Below are positions 1 to 6,843 of a DNA stretch of 8,345 nucleotides, in pieces. The stretch comes from Erysipelotrichaceae bacterium UBA1783 (GTDB lineage: Bacteria > Bacillota_I > Bacilli_A > Erysipelotrichales > Erysipelotrichaceae), in contig DCGH01000060.1 in NCBI GenBank assembly GCA_002315205.1, positions 1-8,345 of the forward strand, written 5' to 3'. A program made the translations under genes and the position numbers. Within the stretch, counting starts at the first letter, position 1. Each line of letters opens with the position of its first letter. The notes beneath the pieces were generated by a model. That model was not told where the DNA came from. It did no database searches and saw nothing but the letters and a program-made list of their open reading frames with translations.

Positions 1-1239
1 GATGATGGTTTATTTATTTCTCGTTACATTGGCTTTGAGGCTTTAGCCGCCTTTAGCTTATGTACCCCAGTCTTCTTTATTAAAAATGCCCTAACCAATT
101 TACTTTGTGGTTCTGAGCCACATTGCTCTATTCTTTTAGGGGAACAGAAAAATGAACAGGCTAGAATCGATTTCACTACTACCTGTGTATTGGCTGTAAT
201 TTTAGGTACATTATTTGCTGGAATTGCTTCTTTTTTTGTTAAACCGATTCTATTGTTTTTAGGAGCAAGTGATACAACAATGCCTTATGCTTATCCACTT
301 GTACTAATGAATCTTTGGATTTTCCCAATCACATTATTAGTCAGCATCTTTTCACGCTTCTATGTGCCTGCCGGCAAGCCTCAATATGCTATGGCAACAA
401 CATTAATGCTTGGTATAACTAATCTTGTATTTGACTATATTCTGATTGCCAGATTAAACTTTGGCATCTATGGTGCATGTATCACAAACTATATCAGCTG
501 TACTGCAGTCTGTATTTTTGGATTCATTTTCTATAGCAGCAAGCAGGCTGAAATTGGTTTTATTAAAAAGCTAAATCCACATCCATTTCAACTAATGAAG
601 GTAGAATTTACGAAGGGTATTCCTGGTATGTTTACTTCTTTAGCCTTAGCATTAAATACAGGTATCTGTAATAAGGTTATTCTAGCTATTGCGGATGAAA
701 GCTATCTATCAGCATTTACGATTGTAAATAACATTCAATTTGTCTTTATGAGTACTGTCTTTGGTTTGGATGGCGCTATCTGTCCAATGATTGCCTATGC
801 TTATGGAGAGAAAAACGAAATGAAGCTAAAAAGAATCATCAAACAGGCAATTGCCATTATGGCAATGCTATCAGGTGTGATTATTATTTCCTACTATATT
901 GGCTATAAGCCATTAACTGCTCTTTATATGGCACAGGGTTACCAGGGTCATATCAGAGAAACCGTTTATCTGGGATTAAGGATTGCTCCAATCGCCTTTA
1001 TCTTCTTTGGCTTTAATGTTTTAGCTATTGATACCTTTATTTCAACAAATAAAACAAAAGAATCAACGATTGTTACAATCTTTGAAAACTGTATTTTCGC
1101 TAATCTTTGTGTCATCATTATGGCTTATGCATTTGGAATGTTTGGTGTCTGGTTCTCCTTTGCAGTACAGGAAATGCTATGCAACATTGTTGTATTCATC
1201 ATTGTCAAAAAGGTTTTGAAAAAAGGATTATTAAATTAA
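1..1239 (+). CDS. MATE-family multidrug/toxin efflux transporter, 5' end outside window
   Basis: The frame is open from the first base of the window to TAA at 1237-1239, giving 412 residues. MATE proteins are usually about 450 residues, so roughly 35-45 N-terminal residues lie upstream of the window. The visible start, with DGLFISRYIG followed by ALAAFSL, resembles the end of TM1 and the start of TM2 in MATE proteins (compare the common D-G-I-F-I-S-R pattern). The rest alternates hydrophobic segments with short charged loops, including one around residues 180-205 between the two lobes. These exporters sit in the inner membrane and use a Na+ or H+ gradient to expel cationic or other small compounds; the substrate cannot be told from sequence. 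A TTG at 190 could be read as a start, but the conserved sequence upstream shows it is internal. The gene converges on the HAD phosphatase gene and ends in a shared terminator hairpin. Its promoter is outside the window. Confidence 0.88.
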   Translation, partial: DDGLFISRYIGFEALAAFSLCTPVFFIKNALTNLLCGSEPHCSILLGEQKNEQARIDFTTTCVLAVILGTLFAGIASFFVKPILLFLGASDTTMPYAYPLVLMNLWIFPITLLVSIFSRFYVPAGKPQYAMATTLMLGITNLVFDYILIARLNFGIYGACITNYISCTAVCIFGFIFYSSKQAEIGFIKKLNPHPFQLMKVEFTKGIPGMFTSLALALNTGICNKVILAIADESYLSAFTIVNNIQFVFMSTVFGLDGAICPMIAYAYGEKNEMKLKRIIKQAIAIMAMLSGVIIISYYIGYKPLTALYMAQGYQGHIRETVYLGLRIAPIAFIFFGFNVLAIDTFISTNKTKESTIVTIFENCIFANLCVIIMAYAFGMFGVWFSFAVQEMLCNIVVFIIVKKVLKKGLLN

Positions 1240-1240
1240 A

Positions 1241-1273
1241 AGGATTTGCTGTTAGTAGCAAATCCTGTTTTTT
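1241..1273. terminator. Shared intrinsic terminator between convergent MATE and HAD genes
   Basis: A perfect 10-bp stem pairs 1241-1250 (AGGATTTGCT) with 1257-1266 (AGCAAATCCT) around a 6-base loop. Six T residues follow on the + strand (1268-1273), which is a classical Rho-independent terminator for the MATE gene. On the - strand the same stem starts 5 bases after the HAD stop codon and is followed by an AT-rich run with several T residues, so it may also stop the leftward transcript, less efficiently. The T-tract overlaps the HAD stop codon. Confidence 0.85.
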
Positions 1274-2081
1274 ATATATTTGGCAATACCTCTTTTGTTA
1301 CAAAATCAGCCCAGCCATCATCATCACAGCTCTTTTCTGTAATTACATCCGCAATTGCTTTGGTATCATCTGAACCATTCAGCATGCAGACACCTAAGCC
1401 TGCTTCTTTGATTAAATCATTATCGTTTGTCGTATCTCCAATACCAACCGTTTGAGAAATATCAATCCCTGTTAATCGACAGATTTCCTTTAGTGCAAAG
1501 CCTTTGGAAACATTTTTATTGGAGAATTCAACCAGAGTCGGTCCTGTCTTAAAACCAATAAATCGTTCAGAAGGATGTTCACTAATATACTTTTCGATTT
1601 CCTCCATATTGCTATCCTCATTTAATCTAAGCATTATTTTTGGACATTGCTGATAGAAGAATTCTTCCTTTTCATAGCGATATTTAAATCCAACCTTTTT
1701 ATATCTTTTTAACAAATGCTCTAAAATTGGTTTAGAGAAACAATTAACATCTCCATCAACAATATTCAGATTCAAATCAAATGGTCGCATTAGATCGATA
1801 ACATCCTTCATATCTTGAGCACTCATCATGTTATAGGTATACTTTTTGTCTTCCTTTGTAAAATATATTTCAACGCCATTATAAGCAATAATGACATCTG
1901 CTTCGATTCCCCATTGTTCTAAATTTGGTTGAATCTGACATAAGGGACGACCACTTGCCACAACAAACAGGCAACCCTTTTGCTGCATTTCTTTAATCGC
2001 ATTTCTGGCATTTTCCGTCAAGGTTATATGCTTAATAACTAAAGTTTCATCTATATCTGTTACAACTATTCTATAGCCCAT
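1272..2081 (-). CDS. Cof-type HAD-IIB family sugar-phosphate/nucleotide phosphatase
   Basis: A 269-residue protein with all four HAD motifs. Motif I is D9-I-D11-E-T (nucleophile Asp and acid/base Asp), motif II is S43 in VVASGRP, motif III is K193 in VSKGFAL, and motif IV is GD216-T-T-N-D220. The cap region between motifs II and III (about residues 80-190) and the overall length match the Cof/HAD-IIB group, which dephosphorylates sugar phosphates, FMN or PLP-like compounds in the cytoplasm. The true substrate cannot be read from sequence. The motif I glycine usual in DLDGT is Glu12 here, a tolerated variant. The ATG at 2081 is chosen because AAAGGAGGG (2091-2099) lies about 10 bases upstream; a closer ATG at 2086 is out of frame. 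The pyk terminator and a candidate promoter lie upstream, so it is probably transcribed separately from the glycolytic operon. Confidence 0.9.
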   Translation of the reverse strand: MGYRIVVTDIDETLVIKHITLTENARNAIKEMQQKGCLFVVASGRPLCQIQPNLEQWGIEADVIIAYNGVEIYFTKEDKKYTYNMMSAQDMKDVIDLMRPFDLNLNIVDGDVNCFSKPILEHLLKRYKKVGFKYRYEKEEFFYQQCPKIMLRLNEDSNMEEIEKYISEHPSERFIGFKTGPTLVEFSNKNVSKGFALKEICRLTGIDISQTVGIGDTTNDNDLIKEAGLGVCMLNGSDDTKAIADVITEKSCDDDGWADFVTKEVLPNI

Positions 2082-2119
2082 AGCATTACTCCCTCCTTTA
2101 GAAAAAAATCACAAAAATT

Positions 2120-2149
2120 ATTCTACTCTTTTTATACATTCCCTATCAA
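2120..2149 (-). promoter_or_regulatory. Candidate sigma-A type promoter of the HAD phosphatase gene
   Basis: On the - strand a -35-like TTGATA (2144-2149) and a -10-like TAGAAT (2120-2125) are separated by 18 bases. Each matches the consensus at 5 of 6 positions. The predicted transcript would start near 2113 and carry a short leader before the ribosome binding site at 2091-2099. The call rests on pattern only, in AT-rich DNA where chance matches are common. It is strengthened by its position between the pyk terminator and the HAD start. Confidence 0.5.
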
Positions 2150-2150
2150 G

Positions 2151-2186
2151 AAAAAAGCATAAAGAAAGAGTGTCAAATGACACTCT
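2151..2186 (-). terminator. Intrinsic terminator after pyk (end of dnaB-dnaI-pfkA-pyk unit)
   Basis: An 8-bp stem pairs AGAGTGTC (2167-2174) with GACACTCT (2179-2186) around a 4-base loop, starting 13 bases past the pyk stop. On the - strand it is followed by a T-rich stretch (2166 down to 2151) that includes six T residues in a row. The orientation fits termination of leftward transcription only. Confidence 0.8.
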
Positions 2187-2199
2187 GATACTTTGTTTC

Positions 2200-3618
2200 T
2201 TATTCTTCTACCTCAGCAAATCTCATGGTATTTGTACTACCATGTCCTGCATGCCAGCCTGCTGTGATAATGTAAGTAGATCCCTGTGGAAGGTTCATCT
2301 GCTTAGCTACCTGACCAGCTGTAATATCATATAAATCTGAATCAACGATATTTGGTGCATAGCAAGGGAATACATCTGAATAGATAGATAGCTTTCTGCA
2401 TGTTGATAATGAATTTGTAGCCGCAATAATTGGTGCTGTTGGCTTATACTTCATTAGACGCTTTGGAGTACCACCTGTTTCAGTAAATGCCATGATTGCT
2501 GAAATATTCTTCATTGTATTACAGCTTTCTGCTACAGAAATACCGATAGCATCAGACATGGTTCTCTTACTTGATGGAATAGCCTTTAATAGATATTCAT
2601 TGAAATCATATTGTCCTTCAGATGCTTCACAGATTTCAGCCATAACACTAACTGCCTCAACTGGATATTCACCAGAAGCAGTTTCTGCTGATAGCATTAC
2701 ACAGTCTGTACCATCAAATACTGCATTAGATACATCTGATGCTTCCGCTCTGGTAGGTCTTGGATTCGCAGTCATACTCTCTAGCATATGAGTTGCTGTG
2801 ATAACAGGCTTACCCATCTTATTTGCAGTCTTGATGATTGTCTTCTGCATTAATGGAACTAGCTGTAAAGAGATTTCTACACCTAAATCACCTCTAGCAA
2901 CCATAACACCATCGGCAACCTCTAAGATTGCTTCAAGATTATCTAAGCCTTCCTGGTTTTCAATCTTTGCAATGATTTCAATCTCTGGATGTCCTTCTTC
3001 CTCTAAAATATGACGGATTGCTAAAACATCCTCAGGTCTTCTAGTAAATGATGCTGCAATAAAGTCTACCTTATTCTTACAACCGAAACGGATATCAGCA
3101 TCATCCTTTTCAGAAATAAATGGCATAGAAAGCTTAACGCCTGGAACATTACAGCTCTTCTTTGTCATAATAGGTCCTGAGTTAAAGATTTCGCATAAGA
3201 ATCCTTCCTCTCTCTTTTCAAGAATAGTTAAAGAAATCTTACCATCATTAATTAAAATTCTATTTCCTGCTACTAAATCATCATATAATTCAGGACAGTT
3301 AATATGGAATCTTTCATGCTAACCAACGACATCTTCCTTTACTAGCATAACCTTGTCTCCCTTTAGGAAGTCAACACGGCCATTTTCCATTTCACCAGTT
3401 CTGATTTCTGGTCCCTTTGTATCTAGCATAATACCAATATGTGTACCAAGCTTTGCATTGACAGTCTTAACAAGCTTTAGCTTCTTTAATTGTTCCTCAT
3501 GTGTGCCATGAGAGAAATTTAATCTGGCAACATTCATACCTGCCTTAGCAAGCTTTGTTAACATCTCTTCATTGTCACTAGAAGGTCCAATAGTACATAC
3601 AATTTTTGTTCTTCTCAT
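2200..3618 (-). pseudogene. pyk: Pyruvate kinase, interrupted by an in-frame TAG at codon 100
   Basis: Pyruvate kinase transfers phosphate from PEP to ADP in the last step of glycolysis. The frame from ATG 3618 to TAA 2200-2202 would encode 472 residues, close to E. coli PykF (470) and lacking the extra C-terminal domain of Bacillus Pyk. Codon 100 is TAG (3319-3321), in the B domain. The 99-residue front part holds R32, N34, S36 and D66-TKGPEIR. The rest resumes in frame (HERFHINCPELYDD) with no further stop and holds K218-I-E220-NQEG, ARGD244-LGVE and NPRPTRAE. Catalytic residues are therefore split between the halves. The first in-frame ATG after the stop is Met151 (3168), which would omit part of the B domain, and I see no strong ribosome binding site there. 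The start is set by AAAGGGG (3627-3633), which overlaps the pfkA stop. The intact remainder suggests a very recent mutation, a base-call error or readthrough. The family assignment is very secure; loss of function is an inference. Confidence 0.9.
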
Positions 3619-3631
3619 AATATTCACCCCT

Positions 3632-4594
3632 TTATGAAATTCTATTAAACATATCCAATAGCTCTTTACTCTTTGGAATTGGATTGTCAATTGCCTCAAT
3701 AATATCTGTTGAAATAATCTTGTTATCGACAATTCCAACACAATGTCCAGATACACCTTCGCTTAATAGCTCTACTGCCTTGTCTCCTAGGCGTGTTGCT
3801 AATAATCTATCCTCAGGTACTGGACTGCCACCTCTTTGCACATGTCCTAAGACAGTGGCTCTACCTGTAAATGATGTCAGCTTAGAAATCTTTTCTGCTA
3901 ATTCATTTACATTTACAATTTTTTCAGATGCAACAACGATAGCGTGTCTACCATTCTTCACCTGATCTAAATGGGCAAGCTTAGCTAATACCTCTTCCTC
4001 CCTGAATTCATCCTCAGGAACGATAACAACTTCAGCACCAGTGCAGATAGCTGAATATAATGCCAAGTCACCACATCTATTACCCATAACCTCAACCACT
4101 GAACATCTGTGGTGAGATAATGAAGTATCTCTTAATTTATCAACAGCTTCAACTATGGTATTTAAGGCTGTTTTGAAACCAATTGTAAACTCTGTACCAG
4201 GGCAATCATTATCGATTGTACCAGGTAAACCAATACAATTAATTCCTTTCTTACATAGGTCGTAAGCACCTCTGTAGGTACCATCACCACCAATAACAAC
4301 TAAGGAATCCATGCCTACCCTTTTCATCTGAGCAATCGCAACATTTTGAACCTCTTCATCCTTAAATTCTGGAAGACGTGCAGTTCCTAAGAAGGTACCA
4401 CCTCTATCCAAAATACCAGATACACTAGTTCTATCCAGCTTTACAAAGCTGCCAGAGACTAATCCCTTATAGCCATCCATAACGCCATAAACCTCATAGC
4501 CCTTATCTAGTGCACTTCTTGTTACCGCTCTAATTGCAGCATTCATTCCTGGCGCATCGCCACCACTTGTTAAAATACCAATTGTTCTTGTCAT
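3632..4594 (-). CDS. pfkA: ATP-dependent 6-phosphofructokinase
   Basis: A 320-residue protein, the same length as E. coli PfkA and alignable along its whole length. It phosphorylates fructose 6-phosphate to fructose 1,6-bisphosphate, the committed step of glycolysis, in the cytoplasm as a tetramer. Visible motifs: SGGDAPGMNAAIR (residues 10-22) at the nucleotide site; VVIGGDGTYRGA, where Gly follows the Asp of GGDG as in ATP-using rather than PPi-using enzymes; the catalytic PGTIDND; VVEVMGNRCG; and HVQRGGSPVPEDR at the sugar-phosphate site. Arg22, Arg26 and the Arg in KLDRTSV correspond to the effector-binding arginines of bacterial PfkA, so ADP/PEP control is plausible. The ATG is preceded by GGAGG, which overlaps the dnaI stop codon. 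pyk follows after 13 bases, the common pfkA-pyk pairing of Bacillota. The unusual part is the upstream partner, dnaI. Confidence 0.97.
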   Translation of the reverse strand: MTRTIGILTSGGDAPGMNAAIRAVTRSALDKGYEVYGVMDGYKGLVSGSFVKLDRTSVSGILDRGGTFLGTARLPEFKDEEVQNVAIAQMKRVGMDSLVVIGGDGTYRGAYDLCKKGINCIGLPGTIDNDCPGTEFTIGFKTALNTIVEAVDKLRDTSLSHHRCSVVEVMGNRCGDLALYSAICTGAEVVIVPEDEFREEEVLAKLAHLDQVKNGRHAIVVASEKIVNVNELAEKISKLTSFTGRATVLGHVQRGGSPVPEDRLLATRLGDKAVELLSEGVSGHCVGIVDNKIISTDIIEAIDNPIPKSKELLDMFNRIS

Positions 4595-4600
4595 AAAAAC

Positions 4601-4608
4601 GCCTCCTA
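4601..4608 (-). promoter_or_regulatory. pfkA ribosome binding site fused to the dnaI stop codon
   Basis: On the - strand the sequence reads TAGGAGGC: the dnaI stop TAG (4606-4608) supplies the first G of the pfkA Shine-Dalgarno GGAGG (4602-4606), which lies about 7 bases before the pfkA ATG. There is no room for a promoter between the two genes. Ribosomes finishing dnaI would stop on the pfkA initiation site, so translational coupling is likely (inference). Confidence 0.8.
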
Positions 4609-5505
4609 TAACACTCTACGAGATGAACCATTAATAGGCAGCTCACAATTAATTGAAGCTTTGATTCTTTCAATTAATCTGGCAGCCTTTAGCTGATCCT
4701 CCTCTGAATTTTTGATTGAAGACCATCTGCTTGCCAATCGTTCGATTGTACAATTGGATGTAAATATTGTTGGTTTGCCATTTTCCATACGATAATCTAA
4801 AATCGTAAACAAAATGTCATCTCTGATATAGCCAGACATATTTTCAGCACCGACATCATCTAATACTAATAAATATGCTGTTCTCATTTTTCTTAGCTTA
4901 TCATCCACATAGTTTTTTTCAGAAATATTGTTTCTGATATCGGTAGCTAAACGAGGGAAATTAACGAAGGCAACCTTCTTTCCTGCTCTTGCCAGATCAT
5001 TACATACTGCTGCAGCAAGATAAGTCTTGCCTACACCAATGCCACCATGGATATAATAACCATGCTCATTCTTCTCCTCTTCCCATTCCATTAAAGCTTC
5101 TACAATACTCTTGTAATAGCTAGATTCCTTAGATAAATCAATGGTTGATAAGGAAGTTGTCAGATTCTTTTCTGAAACATCACAGATCAGATAATTCTTT
5201 TTGTGTGATAGCTTTTCATTGTTTTCCTTTAAATACTTACAAGGAGCTAAAGAAACATTGAAGTCCTTGTTCACATTGTAATAATAACCAATAGATTCGC
5301 TTCCACATTGCTTTAAGCCTGTGCATCCCTTACAGATACCAATGTGCTGCTTCCAATCGATAAATGTGATGATATTTCTCTTCACATCCTCTTCACTAAA
5401 GCCGCGTTTTTCCATTAGGGTAAGTACATCGCTATCATTCAATAATTCATCTACCAGGGCTTGTGTACGTTCACTAAAGCCACAGCTATTTTCAAATTCC
5501 TTCAT
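4606..5505 (-). CDS. dnaI: Primosomal protein DnaI, replicative helicase loader ATPase
   Basis: A 299-residue protein. The N-terminal part (about residues 1-125) carries four cysteines, C58-x2-C61-x5-C67 and C89, in the position of the zinc-binding helicase-interaction domain of Bacillus DnaI. The C-terminal part is an AAA+ ATPase with Walker A G154-GIGVGK-T161, Walker B LLVLD216-D217, a sensor-1-like TIFTSN, and AARLIERI, which resembles the arginine-finger region of DnaC/DnaI loaders. With DnaB and DnaD it opens and places the hexameric replicative helicase at the origin and at stalled forks. It starts 6 bases after dnaB stops, with AAAGGGG upstream overlapping the dnaB end; dnaB-dnaI adjacency is the standard Bacilli arrangement. 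It ends in TAG, whereas the other complete genes here end in TAA. Confidence 0.95.
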   Translation of the reverse strand: MKEFENSCGFSERTQALVDELLNDSDVLTLMEKRGFSEEDVKRNIITFIDWKQHIGICKGCTGLKQCGSESIGYYYNVNKDFNVSLAPCKYLKENNEKLSHKKNYLICDVSEKNLTTSLSTIDLSKESSYYKSIVEALMEWEEEKNEHGYYIHGGIGVGKTYLAAAVCNDLARAGKKVAFVNFPRLATDIRNNISEKNYVDDKLRKMRTAYLLVLDDVGAENMSGYIRDDILFTILDYRMENGKPTIFTSNCTIERLASRWSSIKNSEEDQLKAARLIERIKASINCELPINGSSRRVL

Positions 5506-5511
5506 AGCCTT

Positions 5512-6651
5512 TTACCCCTTTCTGAACATTTTCTTTCTTAGCTCTTCGATTGGAATTTCTTCCACATTCATCTCATCTAATGTATACACATTCTTACTCT
5601 TTGAATCTGAAGAGTTTTTAAAACCAGATTCGCTTTCCGCAAAAGCTTTTTCCTTAGTATCAATTTTTAGACTTGCCCAATCTGAAGCAATCTTTTCCGC
5701 ATATTTTACAACGAAGCGACCGCCATTGTTTTTTAATACAACCTCAATTAAGGCATTCACAACCTCTCTTTTCAGCTTGTATTCATTTAAGCAGCGCTCC
5801 AAGAATTCCTTATCACTTTTAGCAACAGTAACATTACCTCTTCTATTGTAAAGGAATGCAATTGGTGCACTATCGTATTCATCTTCAGCTAGCTGTAAGT
5901 TTAGCTTTCTTGCTGATAAGCAATAATTTCTTAATGCTTCAACATTTAAGCTGTTGGTTTTATAATCAATACTCTTATGCAGATAATGACGCATGTCATC
6001 CTCTCTAATCGCAAAGGTTGTGCCTAAGGATGCAATAGAGTTCAGATTTTCTTCGGTTCTTAAATCGATTGGGAATAAGGCATCCTCAATCTCTCTAACA
6101 AAGTTTCTGATATCAAAGATATACTTCTCTTCATTTGGATTTTCATATTTCAGCATCTTAAACTTTTCTTTTTCATTGTTAGACCAGCCAGCAACTAAAG
6201 AATTGTCAAAACCATGAGTTATATTCTCGAAATAATCTTGTTCAATATGGTTTCTGATTAAGGAAGACATAATCTGCTGATAGTATTTCTGTCCAACCTT
6301 ATCTAAGAATAAATGTCCATAAATATCATTGGTAAAGAAGCTATTTACTGATAATGGAGAATGTAGAACAAATAAGTATAATCCTTCATCCTTCTTACAA
6401 TAGGTGCTAACAAGCTCACACTTCTCTAAGCTAATTATTGCTTCTTCAAATGAGTTAATATCGAATAAGGAAACAGCTAAAAGCTTATTAATTTCAAACA
6501 CCTTGTTTTTATTTGCATCTGCAACAAGCATATTAAAAACGGCTACAGCATTAACACCTGCAATCGGTGTATATAGCTGTGATAAGGAAATCTGATAGTC
6601 GCTAACAAATGAATTCTCAATGTCTACTAGATACTTATCAGTACCCTTCAT
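5512..6651 (-). CDS. dnaB: Replication initiation and membrane attachment protein DnaB (DnaD/DnaB family)
   Basis: A 379-residue protein of the Gram-positive DnaB primosome family, not the E. coli DnaB helicase. The first ~110 residues look like the winged-helix start of the family. The C-terminal part (about residues 270-330) carries the DnaD/DnaB signature around Y317-AEKIASDW325, followed by a charged, probably disordered tail. The protein acts with DnaD and DnaI in helicase loading, as a DNA-remodelling scaffold. Identity rests on the C-terminal signature, the length and the position directly before dnaI; the rest diverges strongly, as is usual. The frame extends upstream to a TTG at 6678, but the ATG at 6651 is preferred because AAAGGAG (6658-6664) lies 6 bases upstream and MKGTDKYL is a natural start. 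It appears to be the first gene of an operon that includes pfkA and pyk. I see no nrdR in front of it; the upstream gene is mutM-coaE. Confidence 0.85.
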   Translation of the reverse strand: MKGTDKYLVDIENSFVSDYQISLSQLYTPIAGVNAVAVFNMLVADANKNKVFEINKLLAVSLFDINSFEEAIISLEKCELVSTYCKKDEGLYLFVLHSPLSVNSFFTNDIYGHLFLDKVGQKYYQQIMSSLIRNHIEQDYFENITHGFDNSLVAGWSNNEKEKFKMLKYENPNEEKYIFDIRNFVREIEDALFPIDLRTEENLNSIASLGTTFAIREDDMRHYLHKSIDYKTNSLNVEALRNYCLSARKLNLQLAEDEYDSAPIAFLYNRRGNVTVAKSDKEFLERCLNEYKLKREVVNALIEVVLKNNGGRFVVKYAEKIASDWASLKIDTKEKAFAESESGFKNSSDSKSKNVYTLDEMNVEEIPIEELRKKMFRKG

Positions 6652-6677
6652 AAGCTTCTCCTTTCTTGGCAAAACCA

Positions 6678-6703
6678 ATTCTACCTCATTCTAAATAATT
6701 CTA
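6678..6703 (-). repeat. Three TAGAAT copies at exact 10-base spacing before dnaB
   Basis: On the - strand TAGAAT occurs at 6698-6703, 6688-6693 and 6678-6683, each separated by 4 unrelated bases, giving a 10-base period. The first overlaps the best -10 element. The others fall near and just after the predicted transcription start. They could be alternative -10 boxes, helically phased protein contacts, or chance in AT-rich DNA. Confidence 0.6.
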
Positions 6704-6726
6704 TCACAAACTAGCTTTTATGTGTA
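6698..6726 (-). promoter_or_regulatory. Candidate promoter of the dnaB-dnaI-pfkA-pyk operon
   Basis: On the - strand an extended -10 (TGA followed by TAGAAT, 6698-6706) is preceded at 17 bases by a weak -35, TACACA (6721-6726, 4 of 6 matches). The TG extension can compensate for the weak -35. The predicted start is near 6691, giving a leader of about 40 bases that contains the ribosome binding site at 6658-6664. It lies downstream of the mutM-coaE terminator, as expected for a new transcription unit. Confidence 0.5.
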
Positions 6727-6738
6727 TATTTATATCTA

Positions 6739-6751
6739 TTTTGTCACAAAA
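6739..6751. promoter_or_regulatory. Perfect 13-base palindrome upstream of the dnaB promoter, possible operator
   Basis: TTTTGT-C-ACAAAA is a perfect inverted repeat around a central base, about 13 bases upstream of the candidate -35. A related half-site, TCACAAA, recurs 41 bases away at 6704-6710 inside the promoter spacer. The position would suit an activator or repressor, but no known family operator is clearly matched. Confidence 0.35.
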
Positions 6752-6802
6752 GGAAATGATTTTTACCCAAAATAATAAATGATAAATATTCTTGCTATTT
6801 CC

Positions 6803-6830
6803 ATAATAAAAGGTGGAGCTCACTCCACCT
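6803..6830 (-). terminator. Intrinsic terminator after mutM-coaE
   Basis: An 8-bp GC-rich stem pairs AGGTGGAG (6811-6818) with CTCCACCT (6823-6830) around a 4-base loop, 13 bases past the mutM-coaE stop. On the - strand it is followed by TTTATTAT (6803-6810). This separates the repair/CoA unit from the dnaB operon. Confidence 0.8.
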
Positions 6831-6843
6831 GTTTTCTGATTGA

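Noticed and set aside
190..1239. A complete short MATE gene starting at the TTG at 190.
   Set aside because: The frame upstream to base 1 encodes recognisable MATE TM1-TM2 sequence, so the gene is truncated by the window edge.
2492..3013. Two rightward frames opposite pyk.
   Set aside because: They are antisense to conserved pyruvate kinase sequence and lack ribosome binding sites or family motifs.
3276..3317. An ATG one base after the pyk TAG (TAGCATG) as a translational restart.
   Set aside because: It is in a different frame from pyk and reaches a stop after about a dozen codons, so it cannot restore the enzyme.
3319..3321. Pyrrolysine insertion or a genome-wide reassignment of UAG.
   Set aside because: dnaI ends at TAG at its normal length, no pyrrolysine machinery is in view, and pyruvate kinase needs no special residue here.
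3319..3756. An apparent 145-residue leftward reading frame beginning inside pfkA at 3756.
   Set aside because: Its first 46 codons overlap pfkA out of frame and have no family resemblance. The pyruvate kinase start is the ATG at 3618 with AAAGGGG before it.
5321..5851. A 176-residue rightward reading frame opposite dnaI and dnaB.
   Set aside because: It is fully antisense to two well-supported genes and has low-complexity Ser/Phe/Leu-rich composition typical of a shadow frame.
6652..6843. A riboswitch, small RNA or origin element in the gap before dnaB.
   Set aside because: Beyond the terminator, promoter-like elements, repeat and palindrome listed, I see no extended structure. One 7-of-9 DnaA-box-like match (6721-6729) is too weak in AT-rich DNA.
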